Shown: piece after piece, positions 1 through 7,267 of the stretch
Layout of the letters: the number at the start of each line of letters is the position of its first letter
Position numbering within the stretch: the stretch's first letter is position 1
Made by a program: the position numbers and the translations under genes
Source of the DNA: Bacteroidales bacterium H4
GTDB lineage: Bacteria; Bacteroidota; Bacteroidia; Bacteroidales; Muribaculaceae
Direction of reading: 5' to 3'
Assembly: GCA_001701165.1 (NCBI GenBank)
Contig: DAAP01000047.1
Span: forward strand, 1-8,756
Length of the DNA stretch: 8,756 nucleotides
The notes under the pieces: generated by a model
What the model saw: only the letters and a program-made list of their open reading frames with translations
Database searches by the model: none
Told to the model about the DNA's origin: nothing

Positions 1-2
1 AA

Positions 3-355
3 TTTGATGCGGTTGCCCTGGCATCGGGCCGGCCAAACTTGAGGAGGCTCGAATTAAGTCCTTTAAGAGCTATTTTCTGCCGAACAAAATCACAGTTTTC
101 ACCGATTTCAACGAGACCAATTTTGGGAAGCATAGTAACAACAGACCCTACGGCTGCCTAATCAATAGCTTCTCATACAGCCTGGCCAACAAGCAAGAGA
201 TAATCCACCAATACAAATATTTCGCGCCGATTCAGTATTTTGCGTCATATTCCGAAACGACATTAGACCCTACTGACAATGCGTTTGAAGTATTAGCTCC
301 GTTCGACCTGACTGCGCACAAGTACCTATGTCCTATATACGCCGTTATCAGCAAC
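3..355 (+). pseudogene. 5' segment of the RecQ-type helicase gene, displaced by a probable frameshift near position 40
   Basis: The helicase reading frame is open from position 8 to 3532, but between 8 and 355 it contains no ATG, GTG or TTG codon, and a TGA lies in frame at 5-7. The translation from about 41 onward reads as ordinary globular protein, for example LAPFDLTAHKYLCPIYAVIS just before 356, so it is very probably part of the same gene. At the left edge the other frame (from position 3) reads FDAVALASGRPNL up to about 41. Joining the two at 38-43 gives a smooth RPNL-EEARIKSF sequence. One missing base there would explain everything. The left frame closes at TAA 159-161. I infer that the gene starts left of the window and is either genuinely frameshifted or carries a sequencing/assembly error. 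No classical slippery heptamer is present, so programmed frameshifting is less likely. Confidence 0.6.
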
Positions 356-3300
356 TTGATTTCTCGTGGTTGTCCTACGTGGGCGAGCAAAAAAGTGTTT
401 GACTACATCGTCACTTTACCCGACAGCCAAAGGCAACAAAACTTGCGTGCCGTTGCCCGCATACAAAAAACATTGATTGAAGCACTAATTTCAAAAAGGC
501 TAAACGCAGAAAAAGCACATTGGAATATATTGATACTTGAAGACGACTCTTCAGTTGCAGAGTTAGCCGTAGCCGATTTCTATGAATTGTATCACAATCT
601 TATCGCCATGACAGTTGAGTATGACAGCCTAGAGCTGCCGTCTTATTCCGTTCACACAAAACGCGATGCAGATACAAGCCGTAAATACGACATTATCCTT
701 GATGTGTCGATACTCCAATATTGCGACACCACAAATGTCTCTTTTCCCAAGTTTAATGCCCTAAACGATTGTTATTTCATTATTCGCTCTTCAAAAAGTA
801 TATTTTCAAACAGAACAATCTATACTACACAGCGCATTAAATACAAACCTCTTACGTACAAAGACACACACGGCAACTATGCAATCATTGAGCAGACCGC
901 CCGACACTTACGGTATTTTCTAAACCTGATTTTCAGAAAAGAAGACTTTCGTCCCGGGCAATTACCCATTCTTTCGCGAGCCTTAAGCCTGAACAACGTT
1001 ATCGGATTATTGCCAACAGGAGGCGGCAAATCATTGACATATCAATTGGCCGCAATGCTTCAGCCGGGAGTAACAATTGTAGTCGACCCCCTAAAAAGTC
1101 TTATGAAAGATCAGGTCGATGGACTCCTCCGCGCCGGCATAGACGCTGTTACATTTATTAATAGCGAATTATCCTCCCGCGAGAAAGCCAATCGGGCAAA
1201 ACAACTAACCGAATCGAAAATCCAGATTATTTTCCTGTCGCCTGAGAGGTTAAGCGTTTATGGATTCCGTGAGACCCTGCGTTCCATGAGAGAATCCGAT
1301 GTCTATTTTGCCTATGGAGTCATTGATGAAGTACACTGTGTATCCGAGTGGGGACATGATTTCAGATTAGCATATCTTCATCTCGGACGAAACCTATACA
1401 ATTATGCGCTACCCAAGGAGAGCCCAGGCGGAGAAGACAACCACATCTCTTTGTTCGGCCTTACCGCTACCGCATCATTTGACGTATTAGCCGATGTCGA
1501 ACGTGAACTCTCCGGGCAAAGGTCTTATAAATTAGACGAAGAAGCTACAGTTCGCTTTGAGAACACAAATCGTCTCGAATTACAGTATCTTGTATTGCCT
1601 ATTGACGGAGAAAAAGCCAATAGTAGATTTGACATCGGCCAAATTAAAGAGGATGCTATATTAGAAACAATTCAAGCTGCGACATCAAAACTTGTTGAAA
1701 TACAACAAGCGCCCAACCTGAAACGGATTCGAGATCGTTTCATTGAGCGAGAGAATATAACCGATGAGAATAAAATCGCGGACATCCAAAAATGCAATCT
1801 ATCCATTGATATTAACAATCGTTGGTATGAATCCACACAGGATCCATCCGCTTGTATCGTATTTTGCCCATATGCTTCTGACAATGTTAAAGTCCACTTA
1901 TCTCCTTTTTCCGTCGCTACTAAACTATCCTCTTTCGGCATAAACCACATATCCACATTCAAGGGAGGAGATAATTCATCATGCCAAGACGAGTTTCTTT
2001 CAGATAAAAGCAACATTATGGTTGCGACAAAAGCTTTTGGGATGGGCATAGACAAGCCAAACGTTAGGCTAACGATACATACAAACTTCCCCTCCTCCTT
2101 AGAATCCTTTGTACAGGAAGCCGGGCGTGCAGGTCGAGATAGAAAAACAGCCTTGGCAACTATAATGTATTGCCCTCGTGAGTTCTCGACACAAGACCCT
2201 CGCACGAGTTATCAGGTATACCATTCTGCGGATTACCAGACAAATCTCTATTTCTACAAACAAAATTTTTTGGGCAAAGAATTTGAGGTCTATGTTATGA
2301 ATCTTCTGATGACAAACATTGACGTCATCATCAGCAACGAAGAATGCAAAACGCCTAATAATATTGATGCAGACGACACAGTCACCATAAAAAAAGCGAC
2401 ACGAGGCATTACTCAATTCATAAAAAAATACCCGGCAGGAACTGTCTTGACTTATTACATTGACTATAGTTCCGCAGGAAAGGATAATATCTTAGACAGA
2501 CTCAACGAGTCTCTTATTTCTTGTCACCTACCGGTATTTGAAACCATCAAGAGCGACTCTCTAAAGATTCCTCATAAAGGAAAATACGTCAATGTCTATG
2601 GAAAGACATCTTACAAAGACGCTATCCAGAAGGCAATATACCGAATGTGCGTTATTGGCTTGATTGAAGATTTCACTGAAGATTATGTCAACCATTGCTT
2701 CCGTATCACCACAAGATGTCAAGAAGATAGTGTATACCTCGACAATCTTCGTTTTTATTATCGAAAATACTATTCGGAAGAACGAGCAAATGAAATAATA
2801 CAGCAAGTTCAGGAGCAAGCAAAATCCGAAGGGACAATACTGGCGTGCCTTAAGAATATTACATCTTTTGTCTACAGAAATATAGCAGACAAACGCGCCC
2901 GAGGCATTAGTGACATAGAACAGTTCTGCAATCAAGCGGTATCTTCGAATAAAGATTGGAAAGACACGAATGAAGACCTCAAAGACTTCATATATTATTA
3001 CTTCAATTCGAAATACGCTCGTGAAGGATTTACGACTTATGATTCCATAGCTAAGTCCGACATTCCGTATTCACTAAAAGATGATACAAACATAGACCTT
3101 CACAGTCAAGCAGAGATAACAGATTTTGCTCTTGTAAAAAAATATATGCGAGTTGTCAAACCAGAAATTGTGAACAACGACTCACAGATTGACAACGTCA
3201 AGCACCTGCATGGCGCTATCAGATTAATTCGCCGTGCATTACCTGAAATGAATCCGGTATTAAATCTGCTGAATATATTCTGTATTCTCTTCCTTGGCCA

Positions 3301-3532
3301 ACAAGACAACGAACTACTGGAAGAAGAGTTGCTTCATGACTACAACGAAGTTGTAGACCTTTACACAGCATCTAACAAGACATATTTAATCCGAAACTTT
3401 AAGAACCTCTTAGAAGAAAGTGGCGCAATAAGCGAGGATAGCACCGATTATTTCATGAAGCTAAACAGTCTTATTCAACTAAGGACACACCTAAAGAACA
3501 TCCAAGAACTATCAAATACTTATTTATTATGA
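356..3532 (+). CDS. Large RecQ-type superfamily 2 DNA helicase (non-canonical, 5' end incomplete)
   Basis: ATP-dependent DNA helicase, presumably a 3'-5' unwinder acting on DNA in the cytoplasm. Positions count from TTG 356, the first start-type codon in frame; the true start is probably further left. RecQ motif 0 is FRPGQ (198-202), Walker A LLPTGGGKS (218-226), and motif Ia is PLKSLMKDQV. Motif II is DEVH (324-327), running into the RecQ aromatic loop CVSEWGHDFR. Motif III is LTATA (369-373), motif IV CIVFCPYAS (from 500), motif V ATKAFGMGIDKP (557-568) and motif VI QEAGRAGRD (587-595). About 75 extra residues lie between III and IV compared with Escherichia coli RecQ. Residues 754-790 look winged-helix-like (AIYRMCVIGLIEDFTEDY). 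No four-cysteine zinc site or HRDC domain is visible, and cysteines after motif VI are scattered. The N-terminal part has alternating strand-like stretches (NILILEDD 57-64, YDIILDVSIL 111-120) that I cannot assign. The stop overlaps the next start. Housekeeping RecQ is unlikely given size and architecture; an accessory or defence helicase is my inference. Confidence 0.88.
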   Translation: MISRGCPTWASKKVFDYIVTLPDSQRQQNLRAVARIQKTLIEALISKRLNAEKAHWNILILEDDSSVAELAVADFYELYHNLIAMTVEYDSLELPSYSVHTKRDADTSRKYDIILDVSILQYCDTTNVSFPKFNALNDCYFIIRSSKSIFSNRTIYTTQRIKYKPLTYKDTHGNYAIIEQTARHLRYFLNLIFRKEDFRPGQLPILSRALSLNNVIGLLPTGGGKSLTYQLAAMLQPGVTIVVDPLKSLMKDQVDGLLRAGIDAVTFINSELSSREKANRAKQLTESKIQIIFLSPERLSVYGFRETLRSMRESDVYFAYGVIDEVHCVSEWGHDFRLAYLHLGRNLYNYALPKESPGGEDNHISLFGLTATASFDVLADVERELSGQRSYKLDEEATVRFENTNRLELQYLVLPIDGEKANSRFDIGQIKEDAILETIQAATSKLVEIQQAPNLKRIRDRFIERENITDENKIADIQKCNLSIDINNRWYESTQDPSACIVFCPYASDNVKVHLSPFSVATKLSSFGINHISTFKGGDNSSCQDEFLSDKSNIMVATKAFGMGIDKPNVRLTIHTNFPSSLESFVQEAGRAGRDRKTALATIMYCPREFSTQDPRTSYQVYHSADYQTNLYFYKQNFLGKEFEVYVMNLLMTNIDVIISNEECKTPNNIDADDTVTIKKATRGITQFIKKYPAGTVLTYYIDYSSAGKDNILDRLNESLISCHLPVFETIKSDSLKIPHKGKYVNVYGKTSYKDAIQKAIYRMCVIGLIEDFTEDYVNHCFRITTRCQEDSVYLDNLRFYYRKYYSEERANEIIQQVQEQAKSEGTILACLKNITSFVYRNIADKRARGISDIEQFCNQAVSSNKDWKDTNEDLKDFIYYYFNSKYAREGFTTYDSIAKSDIPYSLKDDTNIDLHSQAEITDFALVKKYMRVVKPEIVNNDSQIDNVKHLHGAIRLIRRALPEMNPVLNLLNIFCILFLGQQDNELLEEELLHDYNEVVDLYTASNKTYLIRNFKNLLEESGAISEDSTDYFMKLNSLIQLRTHLKNIQELSNTYLL

Positions 3533-3933
3533 TTGACGATAAGATACAACGCACATTATACGAGTTAGAGCAGCAATTACGTGGCATTGATTCCGCACAT
3601 AAGCAGGTCAAAACCACCGTCAGTGCTTTTGAAGAACTTCAAAACGAGACATCGGCATATGTTCGCAACCTCGGGAGAATTCAAGAGAGTATACACTCAA
3701 TAGTATCTCTCTTAGAACAACACAACAAAGAGCAGACCTTTGCAATAGAAAAAGACAGAGAACAAATAATTAAATCCTGCAACACTGCCATAGAACAACT
3801 CTCCACCGCCACACAAGACGCAAAAGAATCGATAAATACAGCCATCTCATCCTTCAACAACAAGCTAAACATTATAATCGGACTAAATATAGTTGCCGTA
3901 GTAGTGGTAGTCTTATGCTTACTATCTAAATAG
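3529..3933 (+). CDS. Small coiled-coil protein with C-terminal membrane anchor
   Basis: I do not recognise a named family. The 134-residue product is almost entirely helical: residues 2-110 are rich in Glu, Gln, Lys, Ser and Thr with regularly spaced Leu/Ile/Val, as expected for a long coiled coil. It ends in one hydrophobic segment (about 113-132, including IVAVVVVVLCLL) followed only by Ser-Lys. This is a tail-anchored layout, with nearly the whole protein on one face of the membrane, most simply the cytoplasmic face. There is no N-terminal signal peptide. The ATG overlaps the helicase stop in an ATGA junction, so the two are probably translationally coupled and made in matched amounts. A likely role is to tether or sense for the helicase at the membrane, or to act as an effector. 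Base composition matches the helicase and differs from the receptor locus downstream. The gene is secure; its function is open. Confidence 0.85.
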   Translation: MIDDKIQRTLYELEQQLRGIDSAHKQVKTTVSAFEELQNETSAYVRNLGRIQESIHSIVSLLEQHNKEQTFAIEKDREQIIKSCNTAIEQLSTATQDAKESINTAISSFNNKLNIIIGLNIVAVVVVVLCLLSK

Positions 3934-4075
3934 CCCAAAATCAGCTTGCTTAACCATACTCAACAAGAAAATGTTTTATGACATAAGGGTAAACAAGCCA
4001 GGCGTACCGGATACTCGAAGGGCACCGAAAACAAGGGCCAAATGTTAAAAATGAGAGGAGCCGGGGGGTCGCTAT

Positions 4076-4093
4076 ATATGTTTTACAACATAT
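4076..4093. repeat. Perfect 7-bp inverted repeat, possible operator or weak hairpin
   Basis: ATATGTT and AACATAT face each other around a 4-base TTAC loop. The arms are perfect but AT-rich, and no T run follows, so it is a poor intrinsic terminator. It lies 26 bp upstream of a TAATTTTG element, a position compatible with binding of a dimeric regulator. The arms are short enough to occur by chance in AT-rich DNA. Confidence 0.3.
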
Positions 4094-4119
4094 TATGCTG
4101 CCATTTGCGAATTAATGTG

Positions 4120-4127
4120 TAATTTTG
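4120..4127 (+). promoter_or_regulatory. Candidate Bacteroidota -7 element (TAATTTTG)
   Basis: The sequence fits the Bacteroides primary sigma factor -7 consensus TAnnTTTG exactly. The nearest upstream TTTG is at 4104-4107, leaving only 12 bp instead of the usual roughly 19-21 bp, so the -33 half is not well placed. If used, it would give the receptor transcript a leader of about 310 nt. Confidence 0.25.
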
Positions 4128-4288
4128 ACGTCCAATTCCGCTGAGAAGTGCGATGCCCGACAGGGTTTCGTGCAATGCTTGTTTTCCCTCTTATGGCGAA
4201 AATGGGCATACAGGTGTGCGACATAGAGATGTTCCACTCAGTCATGCTCGCGGGAAAGGACAATCAGCACCCACGCCTTGTACACCTC

Positions 4289-4306
4289 CTATACTTGCTA
4301 TACTTG
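4289..4306. repeat. Two tandem copies of the 9-mer CTATACTTG
   Basis: CTATACTTG occurs twice in direct succession (4289-4297 and 4298-4306). It is a short perfect duplication in non-coding DNA. Each copy contains TATACTTG, one base away from the TAnnTTTG -7 consensus, but no matching -33 element was found. Slippage is a sufficient explanation. Confidence 0.4.
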
Positions 4307-4369
4307 CAAAAAAGAAGACAATGCAAAAGGGCGGACAATGCTGCCAAAGACCTGAAAAGGCATAGGCTC

Positions 4370-4381
4370 GGAACGTGTTCC
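4370..4381. promoter_or_regulatory. Dyad GGAAC-GT-GTTCC upstream of the receptor, possible operator
   Basis: The perfect 5-bp arms GGAAC and GTTCC are separated by two bases, 63 bp ahead of the receptor start and just upstream of a near-consensus -7 element. A site here could bind a dimeric regulator overlapping the -33 region of the receptor promoter. The evidence is position and symmetry only. Confidence 0.25.
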
Positions 4382-4393
4382 ACGGCCGCTAAC

Positions 4394-4401
4394 TACATTT
4401 C
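4394..4401 (+). promoter_or_regulatory. Candidate -7 element for the receptor operon (TACATTTC)
   Basis: This matches TAnnTTTG except for the last base. Its distance to the ATG at 4445 would leave a leader of roughly 35-40 nt, a normal length. No TTTG lies at the expected -33 distance; the GGAAC dyad occupies that area instead, which would suit a regulated promoter. The call is weak. Confidence 0.22.
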
Positions 4402-4444
4402 ATCATCTGACAACATAAATTTATTAAAAACCTAATAACACCTT

Positions 4445-7207
4445 ATGAGACTTAAACTGTTCCTGATTGTGCTCCTGGCCGCAGTATTGCCGGGGTTGGC
4501 ACAAAGTTCCAAAATCGTTGGTACAGTGGTCAATGCCTCCACGGGAGCGCCCATATCCGGTGCGACCGTCAGCCTAAGCAAGCAAGGCAATGCCACCACA
4601 GATGCCAACGGCAACTTCGTGCTGCGCGTCACTGCCGGCACCAGCGACCGCATGCTCGTGGCTTATGACGGCTACGAAACCTACGGCGCCGACATCACCG
4701 TGGCTTCCGCCACTACCGAAGTGGGTACCATCCGCCTCAACCCCATCAATTATGACGCCGAAATGTATGGTGACCTCAACGACATCTACGCCGACGAGTC
4801 CGCCATGGACGCCGGCGATGATGACGACAGCGGCCGCCAAAACATCGTGGCACTTACCGGAGCCAACGATGATATATTCTATAATACGGCCAGCTATAAC
4901 TTCGGCCCCATGTACTTCAACTACCGCGGCATGCGCTCCGAGTATCAAACCGTATACCTCAACGGCATCGAGATGAACGACCCCATACGCGGCCGCTTCA
5001 ACTTCTCATCGCTGCTGGGCCTGACCTCGCGCGCCTTCCGCAACAAGACCAGCGCCGTAGGCACAGCCGTGGCCAACTATGGTATGGGCGGCCTGGGTGG
5101 CAGTGTCAACTACAACACCATCACCGACACATACGCCCCCGGCTTCAACGGTTCGCTGGCATTTACCAACTCAAACTATATGTTCCGCGCTATGGCCACC
5201 TACTCCACCGGTCTGAGCAAGAACGGCTGGGCCTTCACAATCAGCGGCATAGGTCGCTACTCCAAAGAAGGCGTCATCGATGGAACATTCTACAACAGCG
5301 GCGGCCTGTTCCTGTCTCTGGAAAAAGTCCTGGGCAAGCACAACAGCCTGACCCTTACAGCATTCGGAGGTCCGACACAGCGCGCCACCGCTTCCGCCAC
5401 TTATCAGGAAGTCTACGATTTGGTAGATGACAACCTCTACAACCCCAACTGGGGCTGGCAAAACGGTGAAAAGCGCAGCGCCCGCATCATTGAGTCATAT
5501 GACCCAACGGCCATGCTCACCTGGCTCTACAAAGACGGACGCACAACCCTCAACACCACCGCCGCCGTCCGCTGGACATACTACTCGCAATCAGCTTTGC
5601 AGTACTACAAAGCCAACGACCCCAATCCCACCTACTACCGCTACCTCCCGTCCTACTATGACAACCAAGAGGAAGCCGACTACTACACCTACCTGTGGAA
5701 AAACGATCCGAGCTTCCGCCAAATCAACTGGGAGAACCTCTACACCATCAATAAGCTCAACAACATCCAAAACGAAGGCAAAGACGAAGCCGACCACAAA
5801 GGCTCGTCCTATATCATGGAAAACCGCGTAAACAAGCAGTTCAACGCCATGTTCAACACCTTCGTCAACCATCGACTCAACGACCACTTCCAGCTGCAAG
5901 CCGGTCTGTCGTTCAACTACACCAAAGCCTCCTACTACAAAACAATACGCGACCTCCTCGGCGGCGAATACTGGCTTGACATCGACCCCTTCAGCGACCG
6001 CGATATCACCATCGCCCCGCTCAACCTCCAAAACGACCTCGACAACCCCAACCGCCGCGTCTCCAAGGGCGACCGCTTCGGTTACGACTACGACTTCCAC
6101 TATATCAAAGCCGAAGGCTGGTTGCAGAACACCTACACCAGCACACACTGGGATGTCAACTACGGCGCACGCATGAGCTTCACCCAATTCTTCCGCGACG
6201 GCCATATGCGCAACGGCCGTGCACCGCTCAACTCCCTGGGCAATAGCTCAACAAGCCAATTTGACAATGCAGGCGTCAAAGCCGGTGCAACCTACAAGAT
6301 TGACGGACGCAACTTCTTCACCGCACACATCAGCTACGGCACACGTGCACCTCTGGCCGACCAAGCTTTCATTGCACCGCGCGTCAAGAATACTCTCGTA
6401 AGCGACCTGCGCAGCGAACGCGACTTCTCCGCCGACATCTCCTACGGATGGGCTTACCGCCGCTTCCGTGGCGCCCTGACCGCCTACTACGTCAACCTCG
6501 ACAACGTCACCGAGCGCACAGGCTTCTACGATGACCGCTACTCCACTTACGCCATATACGCCCTCACCGGCGTCCGCAAGGTCTCCAAAGGCATCGAACT
6601 GGGCATGTCCTTCAAGATTACGCCCAGCCTCACCGCAACCTTCGCCGGCACTTACGCCAAGTACCAGTACAAAAACAATCCTCAGGGCACACGCTCATTC
6701 GAAAACGGCCTATACGCCGACACCACCCAGACCGTATACCTCAAGAACTTCTATGTAGGCTCGACACCCCAGACTGTCTGCAACCTCGGCCTCGATTGGG
6801 CCGCCCCCGGCAACTGGTTCTTCAACGTCAACGGCACATGGATGGGCGACGCTTACGTATCGCTCTCCCCGGCATACCACGAAGCCCTGCCCGAATTGTG
6901 GAAAAACATTGAGAACTGCACCCCCGAGAAACTTCAAGCCAAAATCGAAGAACTATCCACACAAGACAAGCTGAAAAACGCCTTCAGCCTCAACGTCTCC
7001 GTAGGCAAGCTCATATACATCAACCGCAAAGTTTCGCTCAATCTCAACCTCAACGTCAACAACGTTCTCAACAACCGCGACATCGTCACCAACGCATACC
7101 AGCAGGGACGTCTCGATACCAAAAAATACATACGCGACAAGTACCCCAACAAATACCAATACGCCCAAGGCGTCAAAGTATTCTTCAATGTCGGAGTACG
7201 CTTCTGA
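4445..7207 (+). CDS. TonB-dependent outer-membrane receptor with N-terminal carboxypeptidase-regulatory-like domain
   Basis: This 920-residue protein is a ligand-gated outer-membrane beta-barrel energised by TonB-ExbBD. Residues 1-19 form a signal peptide (LLAAVLPGLA, with cleavage likely before Gln20). Residues about 23-101 are the carboxypeptidase D regulatory-like beta-sandwich common in Bacteroidota receptors, starting KIVGTVVNASTGAPISGATV. An acidic linker with four consecutive Asp (125-128) leads into the plug, which carries the family motif YLNGIEMNDP (171-180) and a Gly-rich GMGGLGGSVNY segment. The rest is barrel, with alternating aromatic strands and a final strand ending KVFFNVGVRF, the terminal Phe typical of outer-membrane barrels. 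Residues 387-418 are unusually rich in Tyr and probably form an extracellular loop. The ATG is preceded by an A-rich leader and no clear ribosome-binding site, as is usual in this phylum. A lipoprotein gene follows after 60 bp, and no SusD-type gene follows directly. The substrate is unknown. Confidence 0.93.
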   Translation: MRLKLFLIVLLAAVLPGLAQSSKIVGTVVNASTGAPISGATVSLSKQGNATTDANGNFVLRVTAGTSDRMLVAYDGYETYGADITVASATTEVGTIRLNPINYDAEMYGDLNDIYADESAMDAGDDDDSGRQNIVALTGANDDIFYNTASYNFGPMYFNYRGMRSEYQTVYLNGIEMNDPIRGRFNFSSLLGLTSRAFRNKTSAVGTAVANYGMGGLGGSVNYNTITDTYAPGFNGSLAFTNSNYMFRAMATYSTGLSKNGWAFTISGIGRYSKEGVIDGTFYNSGGLFLSLEKVLGKHNSLTLTAFGGPTQRATASATYQEVYDLVDDNLYNPNWGWQNGEKRSARIIESYDPTAMLTWLYKDGRTTLNTTAAVRWTYYSQSALQYYKANDPNPTYYRYLPSYYDNQEEADYYTYLWKNDPSFRQINWENLYTINKLNNIQNEGKDEADHKGSSYIMENRVNKQFNAMFNTFVNHRLNDHFQLQAGLSFNYTKASYYKTIRDLLGGEYWLDIDPFSDRDITIAPLNLQNDLDNPNRRVSKGDRFGYDYDFHYIKAEGWLQNTYTSTHWDVNYGARMSFTQFFRDGHMRNGRAPLNSLGNSSTSQFDNAGVKAGATYKIDGRNFFTAHISYGTRAPLADQAFIAPRVKNTLVSDLRSERDFSADISYGWAYRRFRGALTAYYVNLDNVTERTGFYDDRYSTYAIYALTGVRKVSKGIELGMSFKITPSLTATFAGTYAKYQYKNNPQGTRSFENGLYADTTQTVYLKNFYVGSTPQTVCNLGLDWAAPGNWFFNVNGTWMGDAYVSLSPAYHEALPELWKNIENCTPEKLQAKIEELSTQDKLKNAFSLNVSVGKLIYINRKVSLNLNLNVNNVLNNRDIVTNAYQQGRLDTKKYIRDKYPNKYQYAQGVKVFFNVGVRF

Positions 7208-7267
7208 TATGAATATTTTTTCGCGTAAACACCACAGTATCACGCCCCAAAACATAAAATCAAGACA

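Larger units (their letters stand above)
3934..4444. other. Intergenic region without a convincing gene
   Basis: About 510 bp separate the helicase pair from the receptor gene. Two overlapping short frames occur here (GTG 4148 to 4435, and ATG 4153 to 4365). Neither shows a recognisable motif, a signal peptide or coding-like composition, so I do not call them. I see no tRNA or rRNA, and no GC-rich hairpin followed by a T run that would be a confident terminator for the upstream pair. Local structure consists of an AT-rich inverted repeat, a -7-like element, a 9-bp tandem duplication and a GGAAC dyad, each listed separately. The base composition shifts across this stretch. Confidence 0.6.

Noticed and set aside
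28..35. GGCCGGCC palindrome at the left edge
   Set aside because: An 8-bp palindrome inside coding sequence with no second copy or partner nearby; not evidence of a recombination or regulatory site.
35..43. Programmed -1 frameshift site at AAACTTGAG
   Set aside because: The sequence does not fit the X XXY YYZ slippery heptamer (the C and T differ where they must be equal). No strong downstream hairpin is apparent. An indel is more likely.
1672..2205. Minus-strand frame of 177 codons inside the helicase
   Set aside because: It lies opposite motifs IV-VI of the helicase, which are unmistakably coding, and its own translation shows no family features.
3934..4020. Terminator for the helicase pair
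   Set aside because: I looked for a GC-rich stem with a following T run after the stop at 3933 and found only 4-5 bp pairings without a T tract.
4148..4435. A 95-codon frame (GTG start) and an overlapping 70-codon frame from ATG 4153 in the gap before the receptor
   Set aside because: There is no recognisable motif, hydrophobic signal or conserved pattern. Two frames overlap each other, and composition is not clearly coding. Open by chance is the simplest reading.
5591..6205. Long minus-strand frame opposite the receptor gene (204 codons)
   Set aside because: It is the antisense shadow of a GC-rich gene with C-ending codons. Its translation is dominated by Val, Gly, Ala and Glu without any domain pattern.
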